64,000 nt of DNA from Calycina herbarum (Eukaryota > Ascomycota > Leotiomycetes > Helotiales > Pezizellaceae). Each line of letters starts with the position of its first letter. Positions within the stretch are counted from its first letter, which is position 1. Under the pieces are notes generated by a model. That model was not told where the DNA came from. It was given only the letters and a program-made list of their open reading frames with translations, and ran no database searches. The translations under genes and the position numbers were made by a program. Where the stretch lies: positions 124,001 to 188,000 of the forward strand of contig LLEY01000111.1 of assembly GCA_001414485.1 (NCBI GenBank). Direction: 5' to 3'. Positions 1-10,982 of the stretch are shown here, piece after piece.

Positions 1-1019
1 AGTACGGGGGTGCTTGTTGCGGAGGGACGGGAGAATGTTAATATTTTGGCGCAGAGCACGGGGAGAAGGAGAAGTCCTAGGACGGGTTAATGCCTGAGAA
101 AAGTAATTGTTGGCTGTATTGGAGTTTGGAATATACCTTTCGGGATTGAATAGTAAGGGCGTCAATTCTTAGGTCTTCTTCTCGTTATTTTAGGAGGTGG
201 TTTATTGTTTTCCAAAAGAGGGCTTGGTGACGCTTTGTTTTAGCATTGGCGTCTTGGGGGTATTTGAAGAATTACCTACTTTACTTGTTTGTGTTAGGGT
301 TGGAGCATTTCTTGGGTTGAAATGTATGTATTGTTTGCAAGAATTGAAATGACTTAATTATATTCTTTTTGCTTTGAGGAAGGGGAAATTTCTACTGTTA
401 TGCGAGATAGTCTGGGTAATTACAAGTCTTGCCTGAAAGCGTTCCGACATAATCAAACAATCAATTTTTTCTCAATCCCGTTGAGAAATACTTCTAATTC
501 TCCGAAACGGTGGTCGGCATCTAGAATTGCATGGAGTTTTCAGGGCGTAACCGGCGAATACTACTTCATTCTATCTCGAACTCGCCCTGGTAGACTCTAG
601 AGACAGGGTTTCTTAAAATATTCCACTGGAAGCAGCTTCCAGATGCCGAATTCTGAGATTCTGAGACAGAGCAATGACTGTTCCTTACCCATCTACTTTT
701 GCATTTTGGTGGTTGACAAGCATATTTTACACTTTGTTAACGAGTCGGCTGAATTGAGTAGAGATTTGCGATTCGGTTGTCTTAAGTATATATAAAAATT
801 AGTACTTTTCTTTATAGCTTTCAACCCTTCTACGGAATTTGATATGACTAGATTAAGACAAAATACAATTGACAAGAAACTATGCAGAACATAGGGGGAT
901 TTTTCAAAAAAGATTACTCATCTGTGTTTCTTCTATTTAGAATTGACTAAACTGTGATTAATCTGATAGATATGCTCGATTCCAAATCACGAAGTCATGC
1001 GTGGTCTGTGACAGCTCTC

Positions 1020-1058
1020 AAGGTGTGCACAGGTCTCTCTTGACCACTGGCACACCTT
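1020..1058. repeat. Perfect 9-bp inverted repeat (hairpin)
   Basis: AAGGTGTGC at 1020-1028 is matched by GCACACCTT at 1050-1058. The 21-nt loop can form a further short stem (GGTC with GACC). It lies in non-coding DNA, 60 bp before a second, longer inverted repeat. Function unknown. Confidence 0.6.
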
Positions 1059-1116
1059 GGAGATTGGTGTGCGGAGTACGGAGTACACATACTATATCGT
1101 CGCTCCATTGCTAGGC

Positions 1117-1228
1117 GGTGTTGCGGCTCTCCACATTTTGAATGATACCCACCTTATTCTAACCTCTCGGAATAGTACCAGGGACACCAGCACCTGTCAT
1201 GATATGCCGAGAGGGGCTGCAACACGAT
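1117..1228. repeat. Imperfect long palindrome, possible degenerate MITE
   Basis: The left arm near 1118-1133 (GTGTTGCGGCTCTC) pairs with the right arm near 1209-1227 (GAGAGGGGCTGCAACAC) with small gaps. Inside lies a second perfect pair, CCTCTCGG at 1163-1170 and CCGAGAGG at 1207-1214. The arrangement looks like a decayed inverted-repeat element, but no target duplication is evident. Confidence 0.4.
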
Positions 1229-3059
1229 CTAAGAGTCAAGGGGGCGTAGTGAGAATATAAAGAAGATACAGAACGCACCTGACTTGACCCCCCAAAATAG
1301 CGAATAGAAAGAAACTGTTCCCGCGGAAATTTATCAGATCACCTCCAACAACCGAATCTAATGCTGGATACTTCCGTAGGATCTCCCGCATGCTTCCTCG
1401 TATAGCAAATCAATTTCCCGAAGTGGAGTGTATCCGTTAAGCTTCTCTATTTACAGTGAAGATTTCCCCTACTCCATCTAATACCAAAATACCCGGAGTA
1501 AACTCAACAAAAACACGCCACTGCTCGCATTGCCAACTTTTCCTTCGGCCAAAAACAGTGCAGGAGTCATACGTATGCAAAAGTATATCAACCACGCTGA
1601 TATAGGTACACACGACCAGTTATTCAATGATACTGTAGTATCAAGAAAGAAAAGAATACCATCCCGACCTAGCCGAGGTCTCTCTTCCCCTATACCAAGA
1701 AGTCAAATATACATGAAAATCGTACGTTGATCAACCCTCTTCATAACATAAAGAGAGCCCCGACGTCAGGTCAAAGAAAATTGACTCGTCAAACGCCCCC
1801 ACGACCTCGAAATCCGATTCAACACCAAACTCCCAGATCCAACGTCTTATCTTGGCGTGGGGGCCATCCTACCGTAAAGAGCGGCCGGAAATTCTCAATT
1901 GGGGAATCAGCGAAAGGGATACGATTAAGTTTACCAACGGAGGAGACTCCGTCTCTTTCTCCAAGAAGAAAGCGGGCAGCTAGAACCGTTGAGGTGAACG
2001 GAGTCAGAACGCGGCGCCCGTTTCACGGGCTGAGAAATCTAGATGTTGACGGGAGAGTTCATCCGTTGCGAGGCGAGGGCGTTTCCGAGACTCTTCGTCG
2101 GGAAGCATCTTTGACATAAAGGCGATTCCAACCTAACTGCTTGTCAGCTCCCGAATGTGCATAGCCAGACATGCATTTTCCCTCCCTAGACGCCTGTGCC
2201 GCGGTTGGGCAGTTTTGTGGAACCTACGAGCGTCTGGTTGGGTTTCCGGCGAAGAACTTGCGCAAGACGGGCTGCAAGACATGATTGGGAAAATGTTAGT
2301 GGTCTGCAAGAAATTGGGGAAACTTATTTCCCGGGAAAGGAATATTGGCGTCCCTACACGGTCTGCGAATCCCCAACGAGGCCCGATCAGATGACCCTCG
2401 TTGTTGGTTTGTTAGAGGTGTTTGAGATTCAAGAAAGAGGCGGTCGTTGGGCCGAGATGCGACGAAGGGTTCAAGGGTCGAACTATTGAAGTTTATCTTG
2501 GAACTGCCGGTAAGGCGGCGGAGATGTGCTTTTGTGGGTTCTGTAGTGGAGTTGCTCGGGTCGCTTTTAGAGTTCTTCATTAGCGAGACAAATGGAATGG
2601 CAATGAGACAGCGTTGAGTTTAATGGTGAAAAATTACAAAGTTACGCCCCGTACCTTACCAAGAAGTAAAAAGAAAGTAATCTCACGTGTAGGACACATG
2701 GTAAGGTCGCATAGGTTCCTGATCCTCAAATAGAAGCGGACCGTACCAAAGATGGTTGGATGATGTGCTGCAAGGCATTGAAGGCTTTAAGCCAACGAGC
2801 GGTGTTGCACTTGTATGTGTACGAAGAAGGTAGTAACACTTTTATCGAATACGTCACACAAGGTCGTATATCTCCCCAATAAAATTCCGAATGATAATCT
2901 GAGTGTGGGTGTCGATTACGACATTGATGGATCGGAGGAAAGGCACAGCTTATGTATGGTCAACAGTTTCAAACTTGTGCATAGGTAACAAGACAAGGAA
3001 GTCACTTACGCCTGCGCCGTACCTCCGCAATAAATGCAAATCCAAGGGGGCTGGCGAAC

Positions 3060-3126
3060 AACAATAAAAGTGGCAGTAAATTTCTCGATTAACAAGGAGT
3101 TGTTTGTTGTCGCCTTTTATTGTCTC
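3060..3126. mobile_element. Compact inverted-repeat element, family A
   Basis: ACAATAAAAG near 3062 is inverted as CTTTTATTGT near 3116-3125. The left arm continues as TGGCAGTAAA, the terminal motif also found at 27.5, 29.4 and 42.7 kb. Only about 65 bp lie between the ends, so this is probably an internally deleted copy or a foldback remnant. Confidence 0.45.
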
Positions 3127-4473
3127 TTGCGAAGAGTTCAGGGGGGCACGTTTAGTCTGATAATTGATGCCAAGGAATGATCACCGATCCAATTCGATTC
3201 GATGCCGCACTTTCCCGTACTCGATATCTGAACCTCGCCGTACGAGTACAGAATGACAGTAGTCACAACAACTGTGTGAGACCACAACCACCCAAACATC
3301 TCACCTCCGCCCCCCCGCAGCCAACATGGAAGAGATGACCTGCCTGCCCGGCCCGCTGGCTTGTGTCGGTATGCTTCGTATGTAAAGAGGTCAAATTGTC
3401 ATCCATATATGCATTGTTGGATGGATTAGGCCAGGTGCGTGGTGGCTTTTCGGCATTGAAGGTTGGAGTGTAACCTCTATCTCTATGCAAGATAGGTGGA
3501 AGGATTCTTCCCCTTCACACGCACGGCTGGTAAAGGGTTTCTGTAAGGCCTCGGGAGGGAAATCCGCGAAGGAACCTTGGAGCGGAATGGCATCTGAGGA
3601 ACGCCTCAAGGAAAGGCGTTGGCTGGGCCGAAGATGATTCATTTGGCGGCGTATTCGTAGATGCAAGAGACCTAAAGGAGCCAACTGGGCGCTGCTCGCG
3701 CCAATCCGATAATATAATATTTCCTCCATAATTTCTATCGCATTTCGAACCCCCAGGATGATGTCGCTCCTCACCCAGAGGAGACCAGGAGGCGATTCTC
3801 CTCAGTGCTGCTGTCGTGGCAAGAAATGAAACATTGCGAATCAATTGCTGCGACGGCCAACTCGGGCTGCATCCGCGGACGACGGGCCGTATTGTTCTTT
3901 TGTTGTTCTGTAGCCGTTCCGAATTGAGAGGCCTGGTCTTCTCTTCCTTCGAAGGAGACATGTCTGACAAGACCGAAATGGTTTTGGTTTTGCCTTGGAG
4001 ATGCTGGTCGAGAGTTGGTGTGGCAGCAGCTTGGCTTGCAGCTTTGCACCCATGGCAAACAGGGGGTCTCTCGCTAAGGTAAGCACCGGATCTTTTGCCT
4101 CTGCTTCCGCTCTCCTGCAAGAACTCTGCTCTGCTCTGGTACTACTTCTCGCTATTGACTAGCCGAATCGGATCCAAGCCGGACACTCCCAAGACAGCGT
4201 CAAGCAGCATCCAGAAGCAGCCAGCCTCCACTTGCACTGTGTGGATTTCTCCCGCTTCGCTGTCTCTCCTGCTGGCTCCAGCCTCTCTACCGCCCCTCGC
4301 TCTTTCCCCCTGCCGGATTCGGCGTCGCTCCTTCTCCACTAAATGCCTCAAGCACTCGCCCTCCACGCCAGACTGGCCATGTTGCTGCCTCTTTTGTCCC
4401 TACAGACCCGGGAATTATTGCCCTTGCTCTCTCTCAGCAACAATGGGGACCGTGGGACAGACATATCCATCAC

Positions 4474-4503
4474 CCATCTCATCTCATCTCATCTCATCCA
4501 TCC
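4474..4503. repeat. CATCT pentamer microsatellite
   Basis: Four or more tandem CATCT units, about 230 bp upstream of the Clr5 gene start. The same pentamer run occurs at 36635-36657. Confidence 0.8.
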
Positions 4504-4732
4504 CAAACCCAGAAGATGCATTTATCTGGCACAAAATGGTCTGACATTTGCCTTCCCCGATTTGTTGTCTCTGTGCTTCTTTTTCTCTCCTTTCCCCGGG
4601 TTATATCCTGTCCTTCCCTTCTCAGCCCGCCAGGCGGCTAAAATGCTGACCTGGTTTTGGGAGTGATGAAACTTTGGTCCAGGGACAAGTGTGTTTTTTT
4701 TAGTGCAGGGGTGATACAAGTACTTCTAAAGC

Positions 4733-6710
4733 ATGCCCAAAGAATGGAGTCGCCACAAGGCTGCCATCGCACGTCTGTATATTGATGAGGGACGAACACT
4801 GAAAGAAGTCAAGGAGATTCTCCATCGAGATTGTGGATTCAAAGCTTCGTACGATGGATTTCCTTTTTGCCGAGATTCCTGACAGACCATGGATTCTAAT
4901 GTTGCCCAGGACTCGAGCATACCGAATGAGAATCGACGAATGGGCTCTGAGAAAATACAAACCCAGAGAAGATGTTCCCGAAGCAGGAGAGAGCATCACC
5001 GCGGAACACAAACCAAAACCCAATATCAAATTGGGCTCAATAGAGGGTTCATTACCGCCTGAACCTCCGCCAAATTCTCAAATGATGCCAACAGAATTCG
5101 TTACGATGTCTCCATCCGGCTACCAACCGGATCAAACGACCGATTTTAATGGGCTGCAATCCACATCACACCTCACAATTCAGGAAGGTCCAATGGAAGC
5201 CACCGAAGTTTTAGCCTTAATAGAGCGTTCATCGGAGCCCTTTCATGCCCTTGAATATCTACTCGTCAAATGGAAAGCCGGAGGCTCGTACCTCAATGCT
5301 CTCAGGATTCTTCTCAAAAATCCATCAAATTGCCAATCGATCACCCGCTGTACCTATACCGACCAACCATTTCTGTTCGCACTTATAGAGACACATGTAA
5401 CACCAGATGAACAAATTGAAGCCGGAAAATTGCTTTTGGATACTCTCTTGTTGTCCGATCACACTAAAGATCCACGGATTCCCGTTTGGCTGAAGCTATG
5501 GAACAATGCATGTCGCTGCACCGATTGGGAGGAAGTCCAAAATGTGCTTCATGACGGGAATATCGTTTCACACCAAGCGGGTGAAATTTTCTTGACAGCA
5601 GCTCTGGTGGTCCTCGCCGAGCATATTTTACGACGCATTCACAAACGATTGCGGGCTTTTTCAACGCCCAATGGTTGGGATAATGAAGCTCAACGCACAG
5701 AAACCAGCCAGTTACGACGGAAATATCTCTACATTCTAGAGGAATGTAGAGATGGCAACCTCAATCTTCGACCATCGCTCTACAAACAATCCTTGGAGGT
5801 TATTGAGCGAGACGAGTCTAATGCCGATGACCAGCGGACTTCACGACATCTGACGCTTGCAGATGGATGTCGGCACAAGTATCTTGAGATGACAGATGGA
5901 ACGATGGGCTGTTACAATGGATTTGATGAAACTGCAAGAGACGCCGAGGACAAAGAATGGTTTGATACCCCCAACGCAATCGTTCTCAACAGCGAGCACC
6001 TTGAAGAACCATTGCCTTCGATCGAAAGCGATTCACCTACTCCTTCTTTCAGTCCCGCGCCTCATGACTCTTGGATTAACATCGCTTCTCAGTCCCTCCC
6101 GACTCCTGCAGCAGATCCAGTGAGCTCGGCTCAAACAGTTGTCGTCAACTTGATGGAGAGTTTTAAATCGCTTCGAGGCTTCAAATCCCAAGTCCGGTCC
6201 ATCCTCGAAAGAAATCTTACGGAGATCTTCCTCTTTGATCGAAAGTCACAATCACCGCCACAGGAAAATCTCTTCGACTTGATTGTGAGGTACGTTCCGC
6301 AATCCGATCAGAATTCCTTGATCAAGGCAATCTTGGTAGCATGTTCCACCATCCGATCACAACAACCTGATCACACACTTGCCTGGTTCCTCCAACTCTT
6401 TCACTCCAAGACTTGGACAAACTATCAAAATCTGACTCAACAGAGCTACATTGATGAATACCTCACTCCTATCATGTCACCTGAGGCCACAAAGCAGGTC
6501 ATCGATGCAACGACACTCCTCGTTGGTGAACGAATGTTGCGAGGTCTAAAGATTATCCTGGTGAGGAATCCAGGCTCGACAGCGAGAGGGAGGGATATGG
6601 AATTATACCAGGATACGAACAAAAATTACATGGCTATCCTCGTGCAGTTTCAGACGCGAGGTTTGAAATTTGATCAATCCTGGCTGAGTTTTTATTTGAA
6701 CACTATGTAA
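4733..6710 (+). CDS. Clr5-domain protein
   Basis: Exons 4733-4848 and 4910-6710 give 638 residues. The first exon reads PKEWSRHKAAIARLYIDEG and continues to the CGFKAS end of a Clr5 domain; splicing out a 61-bp intron (donor GTACGA, branch TTCTAATG, acceptor CCCAG) joins it in frame to TRAYRMRIDEWALRKY, completing the domain at about residues 3-58. The ATG at 4833 would lie inside the intron and truncate the domain. Clr5 is named after a fission-yeast silencing factor, but most mould Clr5 proteins are uncharacterised. The remaining 580 residues show no domain I recognise; a Ser/Pro-rich stretch lies near residues 390-430. A nuclear or regulatory role is inference only. The gene stands alone with no close neighbour. 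Confidence 0.85.
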
Positions 6711-8534
6711 AGCGGGTGATAATGGGACTCATGGGCGATGAATGACGGATCGGGTTGGCGGTCATGGGAATGGATAAGCATGGCATGGGGAAACTGAAAA
6801 TTGGATTGAAAAGGAGTGAAGGTTTCTTTCTGTTATTTTGCTCTTTGATCCTGATGGTGTTAAATTATTGTGCAGGAAGACAGCTGTGTTTTATCACTGC
6901 GTGTAAACTTTTGGTATTGATTGCAACGGATGTTGGGAGTTTCTAGATTGGATGGGTTGGGATTTATTTCATTTTGTTGGTGGGAAGCTGGGATACCATT
7001 TCTTTTCCTACCTCCTTTCTATTCTTCGAGATGGCTTTTTCTTGTTTGGGCCTTGTGTCTCTGTGGCTACCAACTATTGTACTCTTTGTCTTCGCTGACG
7101 CTGTGTTGGTTGCATCTTCACATCTTCTCTCACCCTTTTTTTCGAGCACTAGTATTCCGCTGTTACACTGATGGATTTTGCAAATTTAATGTAATGGGCA
7201 TCTCAAGATCAAGAGACTCACATCTAAACACTTCGTTTCACTTCCGGCTACTATTACTGCCCCAGATCTATGAAGATATTCCAATACCGCAAAGTCACCT
7301 CGTGATTTAGCCAAAAAAATACATTGCCGTCCACGACTCCTCAATTTCACGTTCCTGATTTACAACACACAACATAAACTCGAACCTCGGCCCCTTATGC
7401 AACCAAGTAATCACAACATGGAATTCACAACATGAATCTCACATCACATTACATACCCTACACCGCATATCTCCCCGAAAATTCCATCGATCCCCCTCGT
7501 TTATAGATACGTGGTGTGTATGCGAAAGAAGCAAAAAGACTTCCACAATAGCTCTGTTGCATAAAGAGGCGTTTTCCGGGCTATTCAAATCTTTCCGCGA
7601 ATCCGTAAGATGGTGGAATCCGGGGAGTGTGTATGGCATTCGAGGAGCTGAAGAAATGTAGAAGCGGAGTAAAAAAGAGCACGTCTTTCATTCGCGGAAT
7701 CGTGTTCGTGGTCTGTTTTCATTATTGGCCACGGGGTCAAGAGATAGGGAAAACAAGTCCAGAGTAGAATTTTTCCTTTGCGATGTAGTGGAAGGAATAA
7801 GTAGTGTGGTAATACAAGAAACAAGAGCCGTGGGTGTGGTTTCATCAGAACCCCTCCCTTCTATCCCCTTTTTGCATGGAGGGAGCGGCCCGGGAGTTTG
7901 ACCCGAAAAATGGGGAGGTGAGGAGTGGGTGGTTGGGTTTCTCAATAGTGCAGTGAAGGTAAACGTTTCTTGTTTGGGAAGTGTGGTAAGAATTTAGGAT
8001 GGTTTTTTTGAGTGGTGGTTGCGGTGAGAACTTTACATACAGGCACTGGAGATAGACCCTGAGGCGGAAGGATTCTGGTGGTTACACAAGAGTGTGATTT
8101 TCCGTCGGCTGGCCCGTTTCTGAATTTTGATGATGGAGGGTAGGAGGCAGGTTCTTGCGCTATCTTGTGGAACTCCGGATCCTTCTTGGAGAGATTGTGA
8201 ATATCGCTGATTATGTATGTAAGGGTTCGGATGTTAGGTCCGGTTAATGTAGTGCAGGTAGGTGAAATTTGGGAGGGCCATGGAAAGGACCCCCACGTCG
8301 AAGACTGGCAAAGCAATATGCGCTTCCGTTTTATTTTGAATGTGGAGAGAAGAAAACTTAGCTTTGTGGGGGGCTACCGGTTTTGGTATGTGCTCGCTTG
8401 CTCTTGAAGGGATTATGTTTGACGAAGAAAATGAGTTTGCGTATGTGTGTAGGGATGCTTCCCTGAAATGTAAATAAAGATATTATGGGAGATTTTTACC
8501 AAATGCGTGGATGATCTTTAAGAGGAAATTCCCA
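6711..8534. other. Intergenic region, nothing recognised
   Basis: Only short overlapping frames without motifs occur here. I see no RNA gene and no clear repeat. Confidence 0.6.
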
Positions 8535-9850
8535 TCACCTCACTTTAAATATCTCAATCTCTGATCCCTCGTCCATGAATTCCCCATACATGACGCCATG
8601 AGTAAAGCTTTCCCCTACAAGACTATGGAAATCCGGCATATTAGTGACTTCCCTCAGCAAGTACGTTGTTGAGCTGCCTAAAAATATACAAATCTTGTCG
8701 CCTACATCCACATTCCAGGGTGCAAGTCCAACGTAACCAGTCTTTGAAATGAAAGGTCTCCGAGAATGCAAAGCCCTGAGACCATTCGCGTAATACGGCT
8801 GAGGAACTGAAGGTGCGGTGGCATTCTTGAAGTTTTCAACGAGCGGAAAGACAAAACTTATATGGGTCTCCGTCCGAAATGCTTTCATCTTGATATGCTG
8901 CAAATGCGTCTCCTTGTGCAATTCTCGCTGTAGATAACTCCTCCTCTTCCTCCGAAATACGCGATGATTTTTTTACAAAATCCACGAATTTCGGATATAT
9001 ATTTCAAGGTGCTAGTGGGTGGTAATGGTGCCAACCAATCTGGGTCCCAGGCGCTACCGAACTCCTCAATGATATCCACAAAAGTTCCAAAAATCTCCAG
9101 AGTTGCAGGGTCTGGAAAAGCAACTCCGTTTTCGCTGGAGATTTCTTTCGATGCCGTGAAGTGTGTATTATAATTCGAGCAAGGCCTTTGTAAATATATG
9201 TAATAATCTGGCGCCCAAGATGCCATTTTCCTGCCTCTGTCTTGTCGAGGAAATTGGCAATACGAAAGGACTTCAAGATAGCCCTGGAGAAGCATTTGTC
9301 TCGAAACCTCTTCATATATATCTTCACAGCTCTTTGAGTAATCCGGAAATGACTTGAAGGCAGATGCATCGCTCGTCAACCGGAGAACTGAGAATATTCT
9401 GTCAAGAGGATTCGAACACTCAGGGTGATTGTAATCCTCTTCCAATGGTAAAGACGTGAACAAAACATTGAATAGAGGCTCCGGGCTTGCTGCGTAATAA
9501 CGGCGACCCAGAACCCTTTGAACAAAGCTCTGGGATGAGCATTGCATGATCTCTGCAACCGCTTTTAAAATAGCATTGGATTTGGGTACTTCGCCCTTGA
9601 AACGACATGGCACTGCTCTGTGTAGTTGAATATATGTGATTCGCGCACTGCCACACAAAATCAAAATATCTTTGGCCAAAGAAAACTCCTGTAAGACCCG
9701 CAATCGCTTCCTATAAGGCCTGCTGCAGAATTGATGAAAGCCTGTTGCAAGCAAGTCTATATCAACAGAAAGAATGAACAATGGACGCAACCTCATAGCC
9801 AAATATGCAGAATTCGAGGAGCCTTGCTCGGCTACAACATCCCCAACCAT
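8535..9850 (-). pseudogene. Truncated, frame-broken HET (heterokaryon incompatibility) gene
   Basis: Two consecutive minus-strand frames (9850-8885 and about 8972-8535) carry the middle and C-terminal parts of a HET-domain protein: RPYRKRLRVLQEFSLAKDIL near residue 43, then in the second frame RPFISKTGYVGLAPWNVDVG and GESFTHGVMYGEFM, the standard family ending. The N-terminal HET core (WxDxxCIxQ region) is absent; upstream sequence is closed by stops and shows no remnant. The two frames differ by one base at a run of seven A (plus-strand T at 8968-8974), so a single-base loss there would explain the break. A possible donor GTAAAAAA at 8976 gave no in-frame join with the acceptor I tested. HET proteins trigger self/non-self cell death in fungi and families are often riddled with dead copies. 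A sequencing error at the homopolymer is an alternative for the frameshift but not for the missing N-terminus. Confidence 0.75.
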
Positions 9851-10269
9851 ATTGAGAAATGAAACAAGTGATTTTCAGTGATTTTGGGTGTGTAAAAAAC
9901 TACTGGGAGAATAGTTGTGAACCCCAGCTGTAATCTTGTTAGCTTTGTTTACACTGGACTTTGATTCACCTGTTAGTACCTACCATTCAACATGCCCCAT
10001 ATGATCACAAGTCTACGTCAATGCTGTCTACTTGATATATTCACTAGAACTTTGCCCTCCAATTTCAGCTGTGTATTGGCCACCTGCTAGCGTCTGTCTA
10101 TGGATAAAAATATCTGTCCTGGAAGTTACTTTTGAAACAACAAAAACTTTTCTGTCCTTCATACCGCACAACAACCTCTTTGCTATCCTGTGAATCTACA
10201 TTTCAACCCTGCGCCATACACCAAACACTTGTGTGAATTTTCGTAATTTCCACCGCAAGTACACAGAAT
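9851..10269. other. Intergenic spacer
   Basis: The spacer lies between the broken HET gene and the small Cys-x-His gene. The minus strand shows no HET-core remnant. Confidence 0.5.
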
Positions 10270-10982
10270 ATGTGCCTCCTCCACAAAGTCAAAGCCACCA
10301 CCTGTGGCCACGAAGCACCCAAGCGAGATGGCAAGCTTTGGAGACTCTGCCCACATGCCCTTGAAAATAAACTCACCGGACCGAACTGTCCTCATAAGAC
10401 TTTCGCCCCTGATCTATGGATCAACGGTCAGAAATTAACTTCGGAGCTCACCGGAAGAAAGGATGGAAAGGATTGGGGTGAACATGATGTGGGTATTCTC
10501 CGAGTCCATTTCCCCTCTTCCAGGTCGTTTCAGGAGGATTACCTCAAACATACCTCTAGAAATGGCAATACTGACTCCAAAATCTTCCGCAGCATGATTG
10601 TGTATTTTGTACAAATTGCACAAAGGGATTCTTTTGGCGCAATGTTCTTATCAATAGGAAGGCGGTTTTGAGTATGAACAGAGTAGGAGGTTTCGAGGAC
10701 GAGTACAAGCTTGGAGAGCCCTTTGAGGCAAGCGAGTGGGGATGTGTTGTTGCCCTCACGCCAAAGCAGAATACTTACGTTAGGGGTCATTTGATGGGAA
10801 AGGCAAGCGATTGCAGACTCAAGGAGGTTATCAGCAGAGAGTATAAGAACGACGGTTCTTGGGTATGGAAGAACGAGAAGAACGAGAAGATTAAGAAGGA
10901 TGAGAAGACAGAGAAGACAGAGAAGACTGAGAAGAATGAGGAGAATGAGGAGAGCGAGAAGGGCGTCTGCATATCGCAGTAG
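10270..10982 (+). CDS. Small Cys-x-His protein with Lys/Glu repeat tail
   Basis: Exons 10270-10601 and 10658-10982 give 218 residues; the 56-bp intron (GTATTT...CAATAG) is the only one tested that keeps frame. The N-terminus has regularly spaced CGH (12-14), CPH (27-29) and CPH (40-42) plus C2 and H5, which could bind zinc. The last 45 residues are built of EKN/EKT/ENE repeats encoded by an AG-rich microsatellite, so tail length probably varies between strains. The middle part (residues 50-165) is not low-complexity but matches nothing I recognise. I assign no function. It follows the HET relic on the opposite strand; whether they are related is unknown. Confidence 0.6.

Larger units (their letters stand above)
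1..4732. other. Intergenic region without a supported gene
   Basis: Open frames here are short, overlap each other on both strands, mostly begin at non-ATG codons and match no family I know. The longest (201 codons, minus strand 3515-4120) opens with TTG and has no recognisable motif. What can be seen is structural: a hairpin at 1020-1058, a longer imperfect palindrome at 1117-1228, a compact inverted-repeat element near 3060-3126 and a CATCT pentamer run at 4474-4503. The region could still hold non-coding RNA or a divergent small gene. Confidence 0.6.

Noticed and set aside
3515..4120. 201-codon minus-strand frame
   Set aside because: It starts at TTG, has no family motif, and overlapping frames of similar kind exist on the other strand.
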